Shown piece by piece: positions 1 to 9,087 of a stretch of DNA of 64,000 bases (within the stretch, counting starts at the first letter, position 1; every line of letters starts with the position of its first letter). Both the position numbers and the translations under genes were made by a program. Source of the DNA: Arthrobacter sp. StoSoilB22 (GTDB lineage Bacteria > Actinomycetota > Actinomycetes > Actinomycetales > Micrococcaceae). The notes below the pieces were generated by a model, which was given only the letters and a program-made list of their open reading frames with translations, was not told the origin of the DNA and ran no database searches. The stretch spans positions 1,488,001 to 1,552,000 of the forward strand of contig NZ_AP024652.1 in NCBI RefSeq assembly GCF_019977315.1, in the 5' to 3' direction.

Positions 1-619
1 CCCGGTCCGAATGGAACACCACCGAGGCCCCGGTCAGGTGGCCGTGGTTGCGGGCCATTTGCAGCGCCGCGGTGCACAGGCTCGCGCGCATGTGCCCGGC
101 CATGGACCAGCCGATGACCATGCCGGAGAAAAGATCGATCACCGTAGCCAGGTAGAGCCAGCCCTCACCCGTGCGCAGGTAGGTGATGTCACCGACCAGG
201 CGGGTTCCGGGCACTGTTGAGGTGAAGTCCCGCTTGCCCTCTGCATCGAGCATGTGGTTCTCGATGTGGGCTGTTTTGGCCTGCGGATCCTGGACGGTAG
301 TTGCCTTCCAGGCCTGGGTGCGGACGGCCCGCAGCCCGTGCTCACGCATGATCGCCCCGACAGTGGGGGCCGAGACCCGCACTCCCTTCTCGTTCAAAAG
401 CAGGGTCAGTTGGTCCCGGCCGGCACGGCCCTTCTCCTCCTTATACAGCTCGGTAACCGCGGCGGCGAGATCCTGATGCCGTACTGCCCGCGGGGATGGC
501 CCGGCCGGGTTGCGCCATCGGTAGAACGAGGCCCTGGAAACCTTCAACGCCCGGCATAGCCAGGCCACGGAATGGTTGGCCTTCTCCGCTTCGATGAACT
601 CGTAGAAGTCCTCTACTTT
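1..619 (-). CDS. IS3-family transposase OrfB (DDE catalytic domain), 3' end outside window
   Basis: In the -1 frame relative to orfA, translation continues from the AAAAG run at 616-620 as VEDFYEFIEAEKANHSVAWL and reads open to the window edge. It contains an HTH_21-like region, then the rve core with GDITYL (first catalytic Asp) and HSDRG (second catalytic Asp) at the very edge. The catalytic Glu lies outside. It has no good start of its own, so it is probably made as an OrfAB fusion by -1 frameshifting. No stop codon or other damage is visible in the part present. Confidence 0.8.
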
Positions 620-915
620 TGCTTCGCGGCAAAGAAGGCGCTGACTTTTCCCAAGAACTCGACCTCGGCCTTCAATCTCTCGTTCTCAGCCAAGGCCTTC
701 CGGTGTTCATCCCAGGACACCGGGCCCGGGTCCACAGGCTCTAGAGCAGGACCGTCCTGATGTTTTCCCCGGTGCCGATGAAGCCAGTTCCCCAACGTGC
801 TCTCCTTCACCCCGAGCTCGTCAGCGACTTGCTTCACTGAACGATCCGAGGACAACACCAGCTGCACAGCTTCCTCACGGAAAGCCGCATCATATTTTCT
901 TCTAGGACCAGTCAT
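613..915 (-). CDS. IS3-family transposase OrfA (HTH subunit)
   Basis: This 100-residue protein begins MTGPRRKYDAAFREEAVQLV and has the HTH_Tnp_1/IS3 OrfA pattern (SVKQVADELGVKESTLGNWLHRH, residues about 26-48, shown here in two parts of one motif) followed by a C-terminal leucine-rich coiled coil (ENERLKAEVEFLGK) that normally mediates transposase dimerisation. It ends at a TAG placed inside an A-AAA-G run, the usual position for the -1 ribosomal frameshift that makes the OrfAB transposase. It binds the IS ends. Identification is by family pattern; the exact IS name is not known. Confidence 0.85.
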   Translation of the reverse strand: MTGPRRKYDAAFREEAVQLVLSSDRSVKQVADELGVKESTLGNWLHRHRGKHQDGPALEPVDPGPVSWDEHRKALAENERLKAEVEFLGKVSAFFAAKQK

Positions 916-965
916 TCTGAAGTCGATCTCCCATCAACCTGTCTCAGAAAACCATACGGCCGCAG

Positions 966-1029
966 TTTTAGGGGCCGGGATGTGAGAGAGCGTGGGGTTT
1001 TAGGGGCCGGGATGTGAGAGAGCGTGGGG
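966..1029. repeat. Two exact tandem copies of a 32-bp sequence
   Basis: The unit starts TTTTAGGGGCCGGGATGTGA and ends GAGAGCGTGGGG; it occupies 966-997 and again 998-1029 without a mismatch. It lies between the IS end and the FAD oxidoreductase gene. It has no open frame of note and no clear hairpin. It may be a dispersed intergenic repeat of this genus or the target of the IS; which of these cannot be told from one window. Confidence 0.9.
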
Positions 1030-1090
1030 GTGGCGGGATTGCCGTGGGCCAAGATGTCCACGCCCGGCTACGGTCTGACAGGATGGAGCT

Positions 1091-2188
1091 ATGGCTTCGA
1101 ATTATGACGTGGTAATCGTTGGCGGCGGCATCGGGGGACTGTCCTTGGCAGCGGCCCTGGCAGGCAAGTGCACTGTGGCCCTTGTAGAGGCGGAGCAAAC
1201 CCTGGCCTTCCACACTTCCTCGCGCTCGGCCCGGCAGCTGATCCCCAGTTATGGTCCGGCAGTGGTTCAGGACCTGACCATCCGCACACTCGAAATGCTG
1301 GCAGAACGGGACGCGGAGGCAGCAGAACCAATTCTCACTCCGCGCGGCTTCATGCTGGTGGGCGACGAGGAAACCGTGCGTGCAGAGGCTAGCGGCAACA
1401 TGCACACCATCACCCACGAAGAAGCCATGCAGCTGTGCCCGGCCCTCAACCCGGATTCGTTCACAGCCGCAGGGTTGGACAACGGTTCCTTCGGCTGCAA
1501 CGCCCCGTTGTTGCTGGACGATCACCGCCGGACCGCAGAAGCTGCAGGCGTGGACATTATCACCGGGGCCAAAGTTCACTCGGCCCAGCGTCTGGGGAGC
1601 GGCTGGCAAGTGGGGGCGGGCACCGAAGGCTTTCAGTCCGGCGTCGTGGTTAATGCGGCAGGTGCGTGGGCCGATGAACTGGCTGTCATCAGCGGCGTGG
1701 AGAAGCTGGGCCTGCAACCCTATCGGCGGACCGCCGCGATCGTAAACGTCCAGAACCCGTTGACGCCGGAAACACCCATGGTTTGTGCAGCTGACGATTC
1801 GTTCTACTTCCGCGCCGAGGGCAACCAGGTGCTGATATCGCCGTCGGAAACCGTGCCCAGCGGCGCGGAGGACGCGAAACCCTACCCCGGTGACGTGGAG
1901 GCGTTGATCGGCAAGCTCAACGCTGTAACATCGCTGGGCATCCGTTCTGTGGACCGCGCATGGACGGGCCTCAGGACAGAAGCCGCGGACGGAATCCCTG
2001 TGGTGGGGTTCGACGCCGAAGCATCCGGCTTCTTCTGGCTCGCCGGACAAGGTGGCTACGGTTTCCAGACATCCTCCGCCATCGCGGAGCTGGCCGCAGC
2101 ACTCATCCTCGGCGACGTCACGCCCGACAGTCCGGAATCCCGGACAGCGGAGCAGCTCGCGGCCGCACGTTGGTCCATTCGGCGCTGA
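1091..2188 (+). CDS. FAD-dependent oxidoreductase (DAO family)
   Basis: The 365-residue protein opens with a Rossmann FAD-binding motif (DVVIVGGGIGGLSLAAAL, residues 6-23) and has the DAO-family pattern, including a C-terminal FAD-contact segment (WTGLRTEAADGIPVVGF, then GFFWLAGQGGYGFQ near residue 320) typical of D-amino-acid, glycine or sarcosine oxidases. It should oxidise an amine or amino acid using O2 or an acceptor in the cytoplasm. An ATG with an upstream AGGATGGAG was taken as start. It ends 11 bp before hutI, so the two are probably cotranscribed. The substrate is unknown; a histidine-related compound is only a guess from context. Confidence 0.85.
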   Translation: MASNYDVVIVGGGIGGLSLAAALAGKCTVALVEAEQTLAFHTSSRSARQLIPSYGPAVVQDLTIRTLEMLAERDAEAAEPILTPRGFMLVGDEETVRAEASGNMHTITHEEAMQLCPALNPDSFTAAGLDNGSFGCNAPLLLDDHRRTAEAAGVDIITGAKVHSAQRLGSGWQVGAGTEGFQSGVVVNAAGAWADELAVISGVEKLGLQPYRRTAAIVNVQNPLTPETPMVCAADDSFYFRAEGNQVLISPSETVPSGAEDAKPYPGDVEALIGKLNAVTSLGIRSVDRAWTGLRTEAADGIPVVGFDAEASGFFWLAGQGGYGFQTSSAIAELAAALILGDVTPDSPESRTAEQLAAARWSIRR

Positions 2189-2199
2189 ACAATAGGGTC

Positions 2200-3429
2200 A
2201 TGAGCGCAACCAATCCAACCACCACCCTCATCACCAACATCGGCGAATTGATGACCCAGGACCTGGAGCATCGGGTCCTCAAGGATGCGGCGATGGTGAT
2301 CGAAGGAGAGCGCATCGCGTGGTTGGGGACCAGTAAGGACGCCCCCGCGGCTGACGAAAAGATCGACGCCCAGGGCCGAGCCGTCCTGCCCGGTTGGGTT
2401 GATTCGCACTCGCACCTTGTCTTCGCCGGGGACCGCACGGCGGAGTTCGAAGCCCGCATGGCTGGTGAAAGCTACAGTGCCGGCGGCATCGCCGTCACCA
2501 CGGGTGCCACGCGCAGCGTCAGCGACGACGAACTGACCCGCCTGGTGCGCGACCGCGTGGCTGAGGCGGTCTCGCAGGGAACCACGTATTTGGAGAGCAA
2601 GACCGGCTACGGCTTGGACGTGGAGAACGAGGCCCGCAGCGCCCGCATCGCTGCAGCTGAAGTGGACGAGGTCACCTACCTTGGTGCACACCTGGTCCCC
2701 AACGGCTCCGATCCGGAGGAGTACACCGATCTGGTGTGCGGCCCCATGCTCGACGCCGTCCTGCCGCACGTCCGCTGGGCGGACGTCTTCTGCGAGCGCG
2801 GGGCCTTCACGGAGGATCAGTCGCGTCGGGTCCTGACGGCTGCGCGCGACGCTGGCCTGGGGCTGCGGGTCCACGGCAACCAGTTGGGCGAGGGGCCCGG
2901 TGTGGCCCTGGCTGTGGAGTTCGCGGCTGCGAGCGTGGACCATGTGAACTACCTGTCGGATAAGGACGTACTGGCGCTCGCGGAATCGTGGGCTGGCTGG
3001 GATCCGGCAACGGGGAGCGGCACCAGAGGCACGGTTGCTACGTGCCTTCCCGCATGCGATCTCTCCACCCGCCAGCCCCTTGCCCCGGGCCGTGCACTGA
3101 TTGACGCCGGCGTGCAGATCGCTCTGGCTGCCAACTGCAACCCGGGGACCTCGTACACCAGTTCAATGGCGTTCTGCGTGACCACTGCGGTGCTCCAGAT
3201 GCGTTTGAGTGTTCACGAGGCCGTCCGGGCGGCGACGTACGGCGGCGCCTTGGCGCTGGGCAGGGAGTCGGGGAACGACGTCGACGGCGAACGGGCGGTG
3301 GGTTCGCTGGTCATCGGACATCGCGCAGATCTGCATATGCTGAAGGCGCCGTCGGCCACGCACTTGGCCTACCGTCCCGGAATTCCCCTGACTCATTCCG
3401 TGTGGCGGGCCGGCGTGCGCGTCGTCTAA
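2200..3429 (+). CDS. hutI: Imidazolonepropionase
   Basis: HutI hydrolyses 4-imidazolone-5-propanoate to N-formimino-glutamate, the third step of histidine degradation. The 409-residue protein has the amidohydrolase metal motif HSHLVFAGDR near residue 70, the ESKTGYGLD segment, and the later His (RVHGNQL) and Asp/Asn (ALAANCNPGTS) positions of the family. The open frame extends upstream to 1960, inside the oxidoreductase gene, but homology begins at the ATG at 2200 (SATNPTTTLITNIGEL), 11 bp after the previous stop, so that start is preferred. The other hut genes are not next to it in this window. Confidence 0.93.
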   Translation: MSATNPTTTLITNIGELMTQDLEHRVLKDAAMVIEGERIAWLGTSKDAPAADEKIDAQGRAVLPGWVDSHSHLVFAGDRTAEFEARMAGESYSAGGIAVTTGATRSVSDDELTRLVRDRVAEAVSQGTTYLESKTGYGLDVENEARSARIAAAEVDEVTYLGAHLVPNGSDPEEYTDLVCGPMLDAVLPHVRWADVFCERGAFTEDQSRRVLTAARDAGLGLRVHGNQLGEGPGVALAVEFAAASVDHVNYLSDKDVLALAESWAGWDPATGSGTRGTVATCLPACDLSTRQPLAPGRALIDAGVQIALAANCNPGTSYTSSMAFCVTTAVLQMRLSVHEAVRAATYGGALALGRESGNDVDGERAVGSLVIGHRADLHMLKAPSATHLAYRPGIPLTHSVWRAGVRVV

Positions 3430-3441
3430 GAAGGCAATGGA

Positions 3442-3475
3442 GAAGGGCGGCGTTCCGGTGGGAACGCCGCCCTTC
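3442..3475. terminator. Bidirectional terminator between hutI and the GH101 gene
   Basis: A perfect 15-bp inverted repeat (GAAGGGCGGCGTTCC, 3442-3456, and its complement 3461-3475) around a GGTG loop is followed by TTT. It sits between two convergent genes and should serve both. Confidence 0.85.
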
Positions 3476-3495
3476 TTTACTGAGGGAAAGATGGA

Positions 3496-6400
3496 CTATG
3501 CGCAGCTGAACTTCGCGTCCGCCCAGTCGCCCCAGTCGTCGCCAGCGTCGTCGCCGTTCTTGTCGGCGATCAACTCGACGTTCTGGACACCTGTGATGTC
3601 CACGTTGAGGGGTAGTGCTGCGGAATCGGCGCTGAGGACGGGCGTGCGGAGGAGTTCGCGGCCATCGCCCTTGACGATAAACACCACTGATCCGTGCAGG
3701 CCTTTGTTCAGCTTGGCGTCGTCCACTCCCACCGAGGCGGTGAAGGCGTTGCATTTGGCTTCGGTGGCGATGCTGATTTTCGAGTCGGCGTGGACTCCAA
3801 TGCCTTTGGCATATTCGACGCCGTCGAGCCGCAATGCTGGTCCGTCACCGGCGTTTTGCTCGCCATTGGCCCGGTCCCGTTCGGCGGGGCCCCAGCCGTT
3901 GGTGCTGCCGATCCATGGGAGGTCCGATGCGAAGACGCTGCCGGAGAGGACGGGGGCCGGAGGTTCCTGCGGGGTGGTCGAACAGGTGAACTTGGCATCG
4001 GCCCAGTCTGCGTGGTCGTTGCCGTTGGAGTCGCCGGCGTCGTTGGCTACCAGTTCAACGTATTGGGCGCCGGTGACGTCCACGGTCAGTGGCAGGGGAG
4101 CGCTGGTGGCTCCAAGTACGGGTGTGGTGACCTTGGTGGTGCCGTCGGCTACCACGGAGAACTTCACGCTGCCCCGCGTCGGTTGGGCGTCATCAATTCC
4201 CACTGTTGCTGTGAAGGCGGTGCAGTAGCCGCCGAGATAGTAGCGGACAGTACCGTTGGCGTGGGCTCCCAGGCCTTTGGCGTAGACGGTTCCGTTCAGG
4301 GTGAGTGGCGTTCCGTCGCCGGCCCCGGTTCCGCCGTTGGATTGGTCCTTTTCAACAGGTCCCCAGCCGTTGGTGGAGCTGACCCAAGGGTGGTCGCTGG
4401 CGAACACGGTGGCCTGGGGCGGCTTGGGCAGTGTCCGCACGGTGGTGGTGGTGCTGATGGTTCGGCCTCCCGCGGGCGAAGCAGTAGTGGTGTAGCTTGC
4501 CTTGGCCGTGATGGGGTAGTCGCCATCAGCAGAAGCGGGTGCGGTGATCTTCCATGTGGTGGTGAGCGTACCGCCGGCGGGGAGGGTGTCCGCGGAAGAC
4601 GGTGTGGAAGGAGTTGCCGTCCAGCCTTCAGGCAGTTCCAAAGCAACGGCGAGGTCACTGATGGCTGCCGGTTCGTCGGACACAAATGTGGTGACGAACT
4701 CCTGGGCCTTGCCTTGCTGGACTACGTCGCTCTGAAGTTCTGCCGAGAGTTGGGCACAGGCCGGGACGGCTTCCGAGGCGCCCAGGTCTTCCACCAGGAA
4801 GTTGTCCAACGTGAAATCAGAACCGTTCGAGCTGCCCGTGCGCTGCAGCCCCACAAAGTAGTCTCCACAGAAGCCCGTGTCCAGGATCTGCTCGAACCGC
4901 GCGGTGGACGTCTTCGCGTCGATGGGCTGGCTGGCCGTCACGGCCGGGCCTGCCTGCGAGTCATAACCGGAAACCCAGGCGTACTGCCCGGCTTTGGAGT
5001 TCTGGTAGTCGAAGGACACCCTGTATTTGTGGCCCGCTTGGAACGGCACGGATGCCTCGGTGGTGCGGTAGACCATGCCCGGGCCGCCGTTGGGAGCGAG
5101 GTTTTCGTCATGGGCGATCAGCGACCACGTGCCGTCCAGTACTTCGTCGATCACGTTGGTGTCCCAGCCCTTTTGGGTGAAGGGTTCGTGGCGTTCGGTG
5201 ATGTGGGTGCGTGGATCCGTGGAACCTCCGGCGTCGCCCTTGACGAACGGCCCCCAGCCTTGGTCCACGTTTTCGAAGTCTTCGCTGAGCACACCGGTGG
5301 TGGCCACCCGGGTGGTTTTCACCGCCCGGAAGTCATCGATGCGTACCGGCGCATCGCCGTCGGCCGCTTTCACTGAAACTGTGGCTTTGGTGTTGTTCCG
5401 CGGCACGTCCACCAACACCCGCACACGCTGGAATGCGGTACCGTGCTTTTCGTCGCCGGCCACGTAGTTTTCCGCGTTGGACGAATCGATAGTGACGCTT
5501 TCGGTCTTGCCGTCGACGCTGACGGAGAGCGTGGTGGGACGGTTCTTGCCCGGCTGGATTTCAATCCAGGCGCTGACGGATTGGGTTCCTGCGTCCAGCT
5601 TTACTTCCTGGCTGATCGACGACGGCGATGCCCCCATCTCGGCGAAACGGCGGCCTTTGTCGTCGCGGACCTGGGTGACAGTGCCCGTGGGGGTCCATGG
5701 GGAGAGGTCTGCGCCGTTGAAGCCGGGATCGTTGAAAGCGGTGCCCTCGCCGAAGTCGGCGTTATTGGGCAGGTCGGCCTTGTTGTTCTTCGGGGCAAGG
5801 ACGTAGGCCTGCTTGGGGTCGGCCGTGACGGTAACCTGTCCGTTGACCACGGGGACGTCGGCCACTTTCACACGTCCGTTGTCGGTCAGCTTGAACAGTT
5901 CCAGCGAACTGGACTTGGCGAAGTCCTGAGTAAGGGTCCAGGTGCTGGCGCCACCGGCGGGGTTGTAGTAGTAGAGCTTGTCAGCCTTGCCGTTCTCCTT
6001 GGAGGACCACGGCAAGAGGTAGGTTCCACCCTGCAATACGGATGCGCCGCCCACGGTGATGTTGCGTTCTTCGGCGGTGTTTCCAGTGACGGCCACACCA
6101 TCGGCGAGGTCGATCCGCTCTGCAGTCCACTTGGTGATGGGGTGGTGCTGGAGGAACTTCGCCGGCACGTTGGCGGTCCAGACGTTCTCGCTGAAGGCGT
6201 TGAAGTCGTTCTGTCCCGTCCAGCCTTCGAACTCCACGATGTGGCTTACGCCGAGCTTGGGATCGGGGTTCCAGACGTCTGACTGGGTGTTGTTGATGAA
6301 GCGCAGGATTTGGGAATTGATGCCCTTGTTGGTGGAGCCACCGTATTTTTCGTCGTTGGCCCAGTGGGACCAGGTGTTGTTCCGGGACAGGTGGTCGGCC

Positions 6401-7884
6401 CATTCGGAGCCCACACGGAACCCGTTCTTGACGAGTTCCTGCTGAAGCCGTTCGGCGAGCCAGCCGAACTCGTAGTAGACGTCCACGTACACGAAGTCCA
6501 GGTTCTTGTCTGTGGCCTCGCGAAGTTCCTTGATGCGCTGGGCGAGCTTGCCGGAGTTAATGTCCTGGCGCTGGTTCATGTAGTACGACTGGTCCAGCCA
6601 GTTCCAGCCCAGGCCCTTATCTGCCCGCAGGAGGTCTTCGCTGAAGGACTTCGCTTCAGGGTAGATCTCAGTGGCGTTGATGTGGACGCCGAAACTGGCG
6701 TTCCATTCCTTGCCTTCCTTGACCAACGTGTTCAAGTCCCCGAGGCCGCCTGCGCGGGTGTTGAAGTTGTTGCCGTAATCCGTGTTGGCAGAGTCGTGGC
6801 CTTCGCTGGTGTAGCCCTTGAGCATGGCTACTTGTCCGAGCCCGTCGGTGGCCAGGGAGATGCGCTTCACGTCATCAAGGGTGCGCAGGAACGGGTGGGT
6901 TGCCTGCGAGGCGAAGTTGAACGGGATGTGGGTGATCACATTGTCCGGGGTCTGTTCACCCTTGTTGGGGCTGACCTGGATGGACCTCATGGCGATTGCG
7001 GCGTCCTGCCAGTCCACGCCGCCGTCGTTGTTGGCGTCAGAGGTAATGGCGACGCGGGTCCAGGGGAGTTCCTCGGTAGTGGTGGAGCCCTCGGCCCGGT
7101 AGAGCCACTGGCCGCTGGCCACGCCCATGGACACTCCGCCTGCCCCGTCGCTGATGGCTTGGCGCCAAAAGCGGCCGCGGTCCTTCGAACCGGGCCCGGA
7201 GGACGTGTCATATAAAGCGTTGGATTCGACGGCGGCACCCAAGGAAGCAGTGTTGGCCAGCGCGTAGGCCGAACTCTTGGCAGCGGCATCCACAGGAGTG
7301 GACGCCGTGATGGGCGTGAACTCGTCTCCCGTCACGCTCCGGTCCACGGAAAGGTTTGCCGTGGACACCTGGGATCCTTGCTGCGTGGAGCTTACGGTCA
7401 CCAGGTTCATCCGGGGGAGTTGCAGGGTTCTGACTTGGTGTTCCGCGGAGTCCTTGATTTCCGTGATGTTGAAGGAGACCACGTTCTTCTTCACTGAAAG
7501 CCGGGCCTTGAGCACGGTGTTGCCGAACTCGGGAACCGTAAGGACGTAGTCCCTTGCCTCTTCCCCGGAGGCGGAGGATGTTCCGGAGACTGTGTACTCC
7601 GTGCCATTGAGCGTGATGGTGGTGAGTCGGGTGGTGGTGCCGTCGAGGCGGGCTTTGCTTGCAGCGTCCGTGTAGCCGAGGACTTGCGGGAACGTAGTGG
7701 CGACGTCAACGTGGAGTTCGCCTGAGGTGATGGTGGCAGTGTCGGCAGCGCTGACGATATCTGCTGGTTGGGCGGTGGGGGCTGCGGCAGCGGGCGGAAT
7801 GGCCAGCAGACCTAAAGAGGATGAGGCGACGACGCAGGCCAAACTCAATGAGGCGAGGCGTCCAGGGGATGACAAGCGGGGCAT
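3496..7884 (-). CDS. Secreted endo-alpha-N-acetylgalactosaminidase (GH101) with two NPCBM domains
   Basis: GH101 enzymes release the disaccharide Gal-beta-1,3-GalNAc from Ser/Thr of mucin-type glycoproteins. The start at 7884 was chosen for the AGAAGGAG just upstream; it gives 1462 residues with a signal peptide (RLASLSLACVVASSSLGLLA, cleaved near AAAAPT). Next come a beta-rich N-terminal domain, a Ca-loop-like DANNDGGVDW, then the catalytic barrel with DFVYVDVYYEFGW (nucleophile Asp near residue 468) and RVGSEWADH (acid/base Glu near 494). Beta-sandwich carbohydrate-binding modules, a NEW3-type domain and two C-terminal NPCBM repeats (VFASDHPWVSSTNGWGP and VFASDLPWIGSTNGWGP) follow. No LPXTG or other wall anchor is seen, so it is probably released. 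It diverges from the sugar-phosphate operon. Confidence 0.93.
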   Translation of the reverse strand: MPRLSSPGRLASLSLACVVASSSLGLLAIPPAAAAPTAQPADIVSAADTATITSGELHVDVATTFPQVLGYTDAASKARLDGTTTRLTTITLNGTEYTVSGTSSASGEEARDYVLTVPEFGNTVLKARLSVKKNVVSFNITEIKDSAEHQVRTLQLPRMNLVTVSSTQQGSQVSTANLSVDRSVTGDEFTPITASTPVDAAAKSSAYALANTASLGAAVESNALYDTSSGPGSKDRGRFWRQAISDGAGGVSMGVASGQWLYRAEGSTTTEELPWTRVAITSDANNDGGVDWQDAAIAMRSIQVSPNKGEQTPDNVITHIPFNFASQATHPFLRTLDDVKRISLATDGLGQVAMLKGYTSEGHDSANTDYGNNFNTRAGGLGDLNTLVKEGKEWNASFGVHINATEIYPEAKSFSEDLLRADKGLGWNWLDQSYYMNQRQDINSGKLAQRIKELREATDKNLDFVYVDVYYEFGWLAERLQQELVKNGFRVGSEWADHLSRNNTWSHWANDEKYGGSTNKGINSQILRFINNTQSDVWNPDPKLGVSHIVEFEGWTGQNDFNAFSENVWTANVPAKFLQHHPITKWTAERIDLADGVAVTGNTAEERNITVGGASVLQGGTYLLPWSSKENGKADKLYYYNPAGGASTWTLTQDFAKSSSLELFKLTDNGRVKVADVPVVNGQVTVTADPKQAYVLAPKNNKADLPNNADFGEGTAFNDPGFNGADLSPWTPTGTVTQVRDDKGRRFAEMGASPSSISQEVKLDAGTQSVSAWIEIQPGKNRPTTLSVSVDGKTESVTIDSSNAENYVAGDEKHGTAFQRVRVLVDVPRNNTKATVSVKAADGDAPVRIDDFRAVKTTRVATTGVLSEDFENVDQGWGPFVKGDAGGSTDPRTHITERHEPFTQKGWDTNVIDEVLDGTWSLIAHDENLAPNGGPGMVYRTTEASVPFQAGHKYRVSFDYQNSKAGQYAWVSGYDSQAGPAVTASQPIDAKTSTARFEQILDTGFCGDYFVGLQRTGSSNGSDFTLDNFLVEDLGASEAVPACAQLSAELQSDVVQQGKAQEFVTTFVSDEPAAISDLAVALELPEGWTATPSTPSSADTLPAGGTLTTTWKITAPASADGDYPITAKASYTTTASPAGGRTISTTTTVRTLPKPPQATVFASDHPWVSSTNGWGPVEKDQSNGGTGAGDGTPLTLNGTVYAKGLGAHANGTVRYYLGGYCTAFTATVGIDDAQPTRGSVKFSVVADGTTKVTTPVLGATSAPLPLTVDVTGAQYVELVANDAGDSNGNDHADWADAKFTCSTTPQEPPAPVLSGSVFASDLPWIGSTNGWGPAERDRANGEQNAGDGPALRLDGVEYAKGIGVHADSKISIATEAKCNAFTASVGVDDAKLNKGLHGSVVFIVKGDGRELLRTPVLSADSAALPLNVDITGVQNVELIADKNGDDAGDDWGDWADAKFSCA

Positions 7885-8159
7885 TATGCTCCTTCTTGAT
7901 TTTTCCAAGCTATTTACAATCATGTTCTTTCGGACCTAACTAACACTGCTGCATGAGACAGGAATTGACAATAGTTAACAGCCGGTTAACTTAAGTGCAC
8001 ATCAGAGAACATGTTTTCCCTGTTTTGTTACCCCTCTGTCACGTGCTCGCCTATTGTGTGGTCCTTGCGCTCAGGTGATCCTTGTGAGATCGAAAATGAT
8101 CGTTTAGTGTTTCTATAGATCAGAAAACGTCATTTGGCTGAGCAGGAGCGGGACACACG
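7885..8159. promoter_or_regulatory. Divergent promoter/operator region of the O-glycan locus
   Basis: This AT-richer gap separates the GH101 gene from the SIS operon. On the plus strand TTGTGA (8082-8087), 17 bp, TAGTGT (8105-8110) forms a plausible promoter, and GATCGAAAATGATC (8088-8101) in its spacer plus the related GATCAGAAAACGTC (8118-8131) could be operators for the DeoR-type protein encoded downstream. A second candidate, TTGACA (7965-7970), 16 bp, TAACTT (7987-7992), contains the inverted repeat AGTTAAC-N5-GTTAACT (7973-7991). Assignments are by eye and not tested. Confidence 0.5.
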
Positions 8160-9077
8160 ATGAGCGAGAACACACTGGGCGCCTTCATGGAAGAAGAGCT
8201 GGTATCCCAGCCCGAAGTTTGGCAGCGCGCCGTGGAGCAAGCCCGTGCGGAGCAATTGCTTCCCGCCGACGGCAAGCGCATCGCCGTGATCGGTTGTGGC
8301 ACGTCCTGGTTCATGGCCCAGAGCTACGCCGCTGCACGCGAATCCGCTGGTAAAGGGGTCACGGATGCGTTCGCAGCGTCCGAGGCCTTCCTGAACAGCA
8401 ACAGTGCCGACCGCCAGTACGACGCCGTTGTGGCCATCACGCGCTCAGGTACCACCACTGAGGTGCTGGAGATTCTGGCTGAGCTGAGGGGGATCGTCCC
8501 CACCGTTGCGATCATCGGCGACACCTCCTCACCGATCGTCGAGCTGGCGGACGTCGTGGTTGGCCTCCCATATGCCGATGAGCGTTCAGTGGTGCAAACC
8601 CGCTTCGCCACCACGGCGCTGGTTTATTTGCTGACCAGCCTGAACATTGACGTACAGCAGGCAATCGAGGATGCCCGTGACGCAGTGACGGCAGAGGTCT
8701 CCCGGGAACTGCTCGATGCTGAGCAATTCACCTTCCTCGGTACCGGTTGGACGGTTGGGCTGGCCCATGAAGCCGGACTGAAAATGCGCGAGGCAGTCCA
8801 AGGGTGGACCGAGTCCTACCCGGCCAAGGAATACCGTCACGGCCCTATCTCCATCGCCGCCCCCGGCCGCGTCACCTGGTTGTTCGGAAACCAGCCCGAG
8901 GGCTTGGACGCTGACATGGCCGTCACGGGCGCGCTCTACATCACCACGGCTAAGCACCCGTTGGCTGAACTGGCACGTGTCCATAAGGTAACCCTGGAGC
9001 GTGCACGCGTCCGTGGCCTGAATCCGGACCTGCCCCGCAACCTGACGCGCTCCGTTATTCTCGACGCCTCCGCCTAG
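8160..9077 (+). CDS. SIS-domain sugar-phosphate isomerase/deaminase (AgaS-like)
   Basis: The 305-residue protein has two SIS domains of the GlmS-isomerase type: IGCGTSWFMAQSYA near residue 42, ITRSGTTTEVLE near 97 (phosphosugar-binding Ser/Thr), FLGTGWTVGLAHEAGLK near 195 and YPAKEYRHGP near 220. Proteins of this kind in GalNAc clusters convert galactosamine-6-phosphate to tagatose-6-phosphate with release of ammonia. It is the first gene of a five-gene operon opposite GH101, which supports that role, but the glucosamine analogue cannot be excluded. An AGGAG lies 11 bp before the ATG. Confidence 0.82.
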   Translation: MSENTLGAFMEEELVSQPEVWQRAVEQARAEQLLPADGKRIAVIGCGTSWFMAQSYAAARESAGKGVTDAFAASEAFLNSNSADRQYDAVVAITRSGTTTEVLEILAELRGIVPTVAIIGDTSSPIVELADVVVGLPYADERSVVQTRFATTALVYLLTSLNIDVQQAIEDARDAVTAEVSRELLDAEQFTFLGTGWTVGLAHEAGLKMREAVQGWTESYPAKEYRHGPISIAAPGRVTWLFGNQPEGLDADMAVTGALYITTAKHPLAELARVHKVTLERARVRGLNPDLPRNLTRSVILDASA

Positions 9078-9087
9078 GCATCCCATC

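Larger units (their letters stand above)
1..964 (-). mobile_element. IS3-family insertion sequence, partial (runs off the left edge)
   Basis: Two overlapping minus-strand frames form a typical IS3 orfA/orfB pair: a helix-turn-helix OrfA of 100 residues and an OrfB with the DDE integrase core. The element enters at the left window edge, so its other terminus and its target duplication cannot be seen. The end upstream of orfA must lie between 916 and about 964; no inverted repeat can be defined with only one end visible. The 32-bp tandem repeat at 966-1029 starts at this boundary. Confidence 0.85.

Noticed and set aside
968..2050. Long minus-strand open frame (360 codons) opposite the FAD oxidoreductase
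   Set aside because: It is antisense to a gene with clear FAD motifs, has no known domain, and long mirror frames are normal in GC-rich DNA.
3694..5376. Plus-strand frame of 560 codons opposite the GH101 gene
   Set aside because: Gly/Val-rich mirror translation of the GH101 C-terminal domains; no ribosome site or domain.
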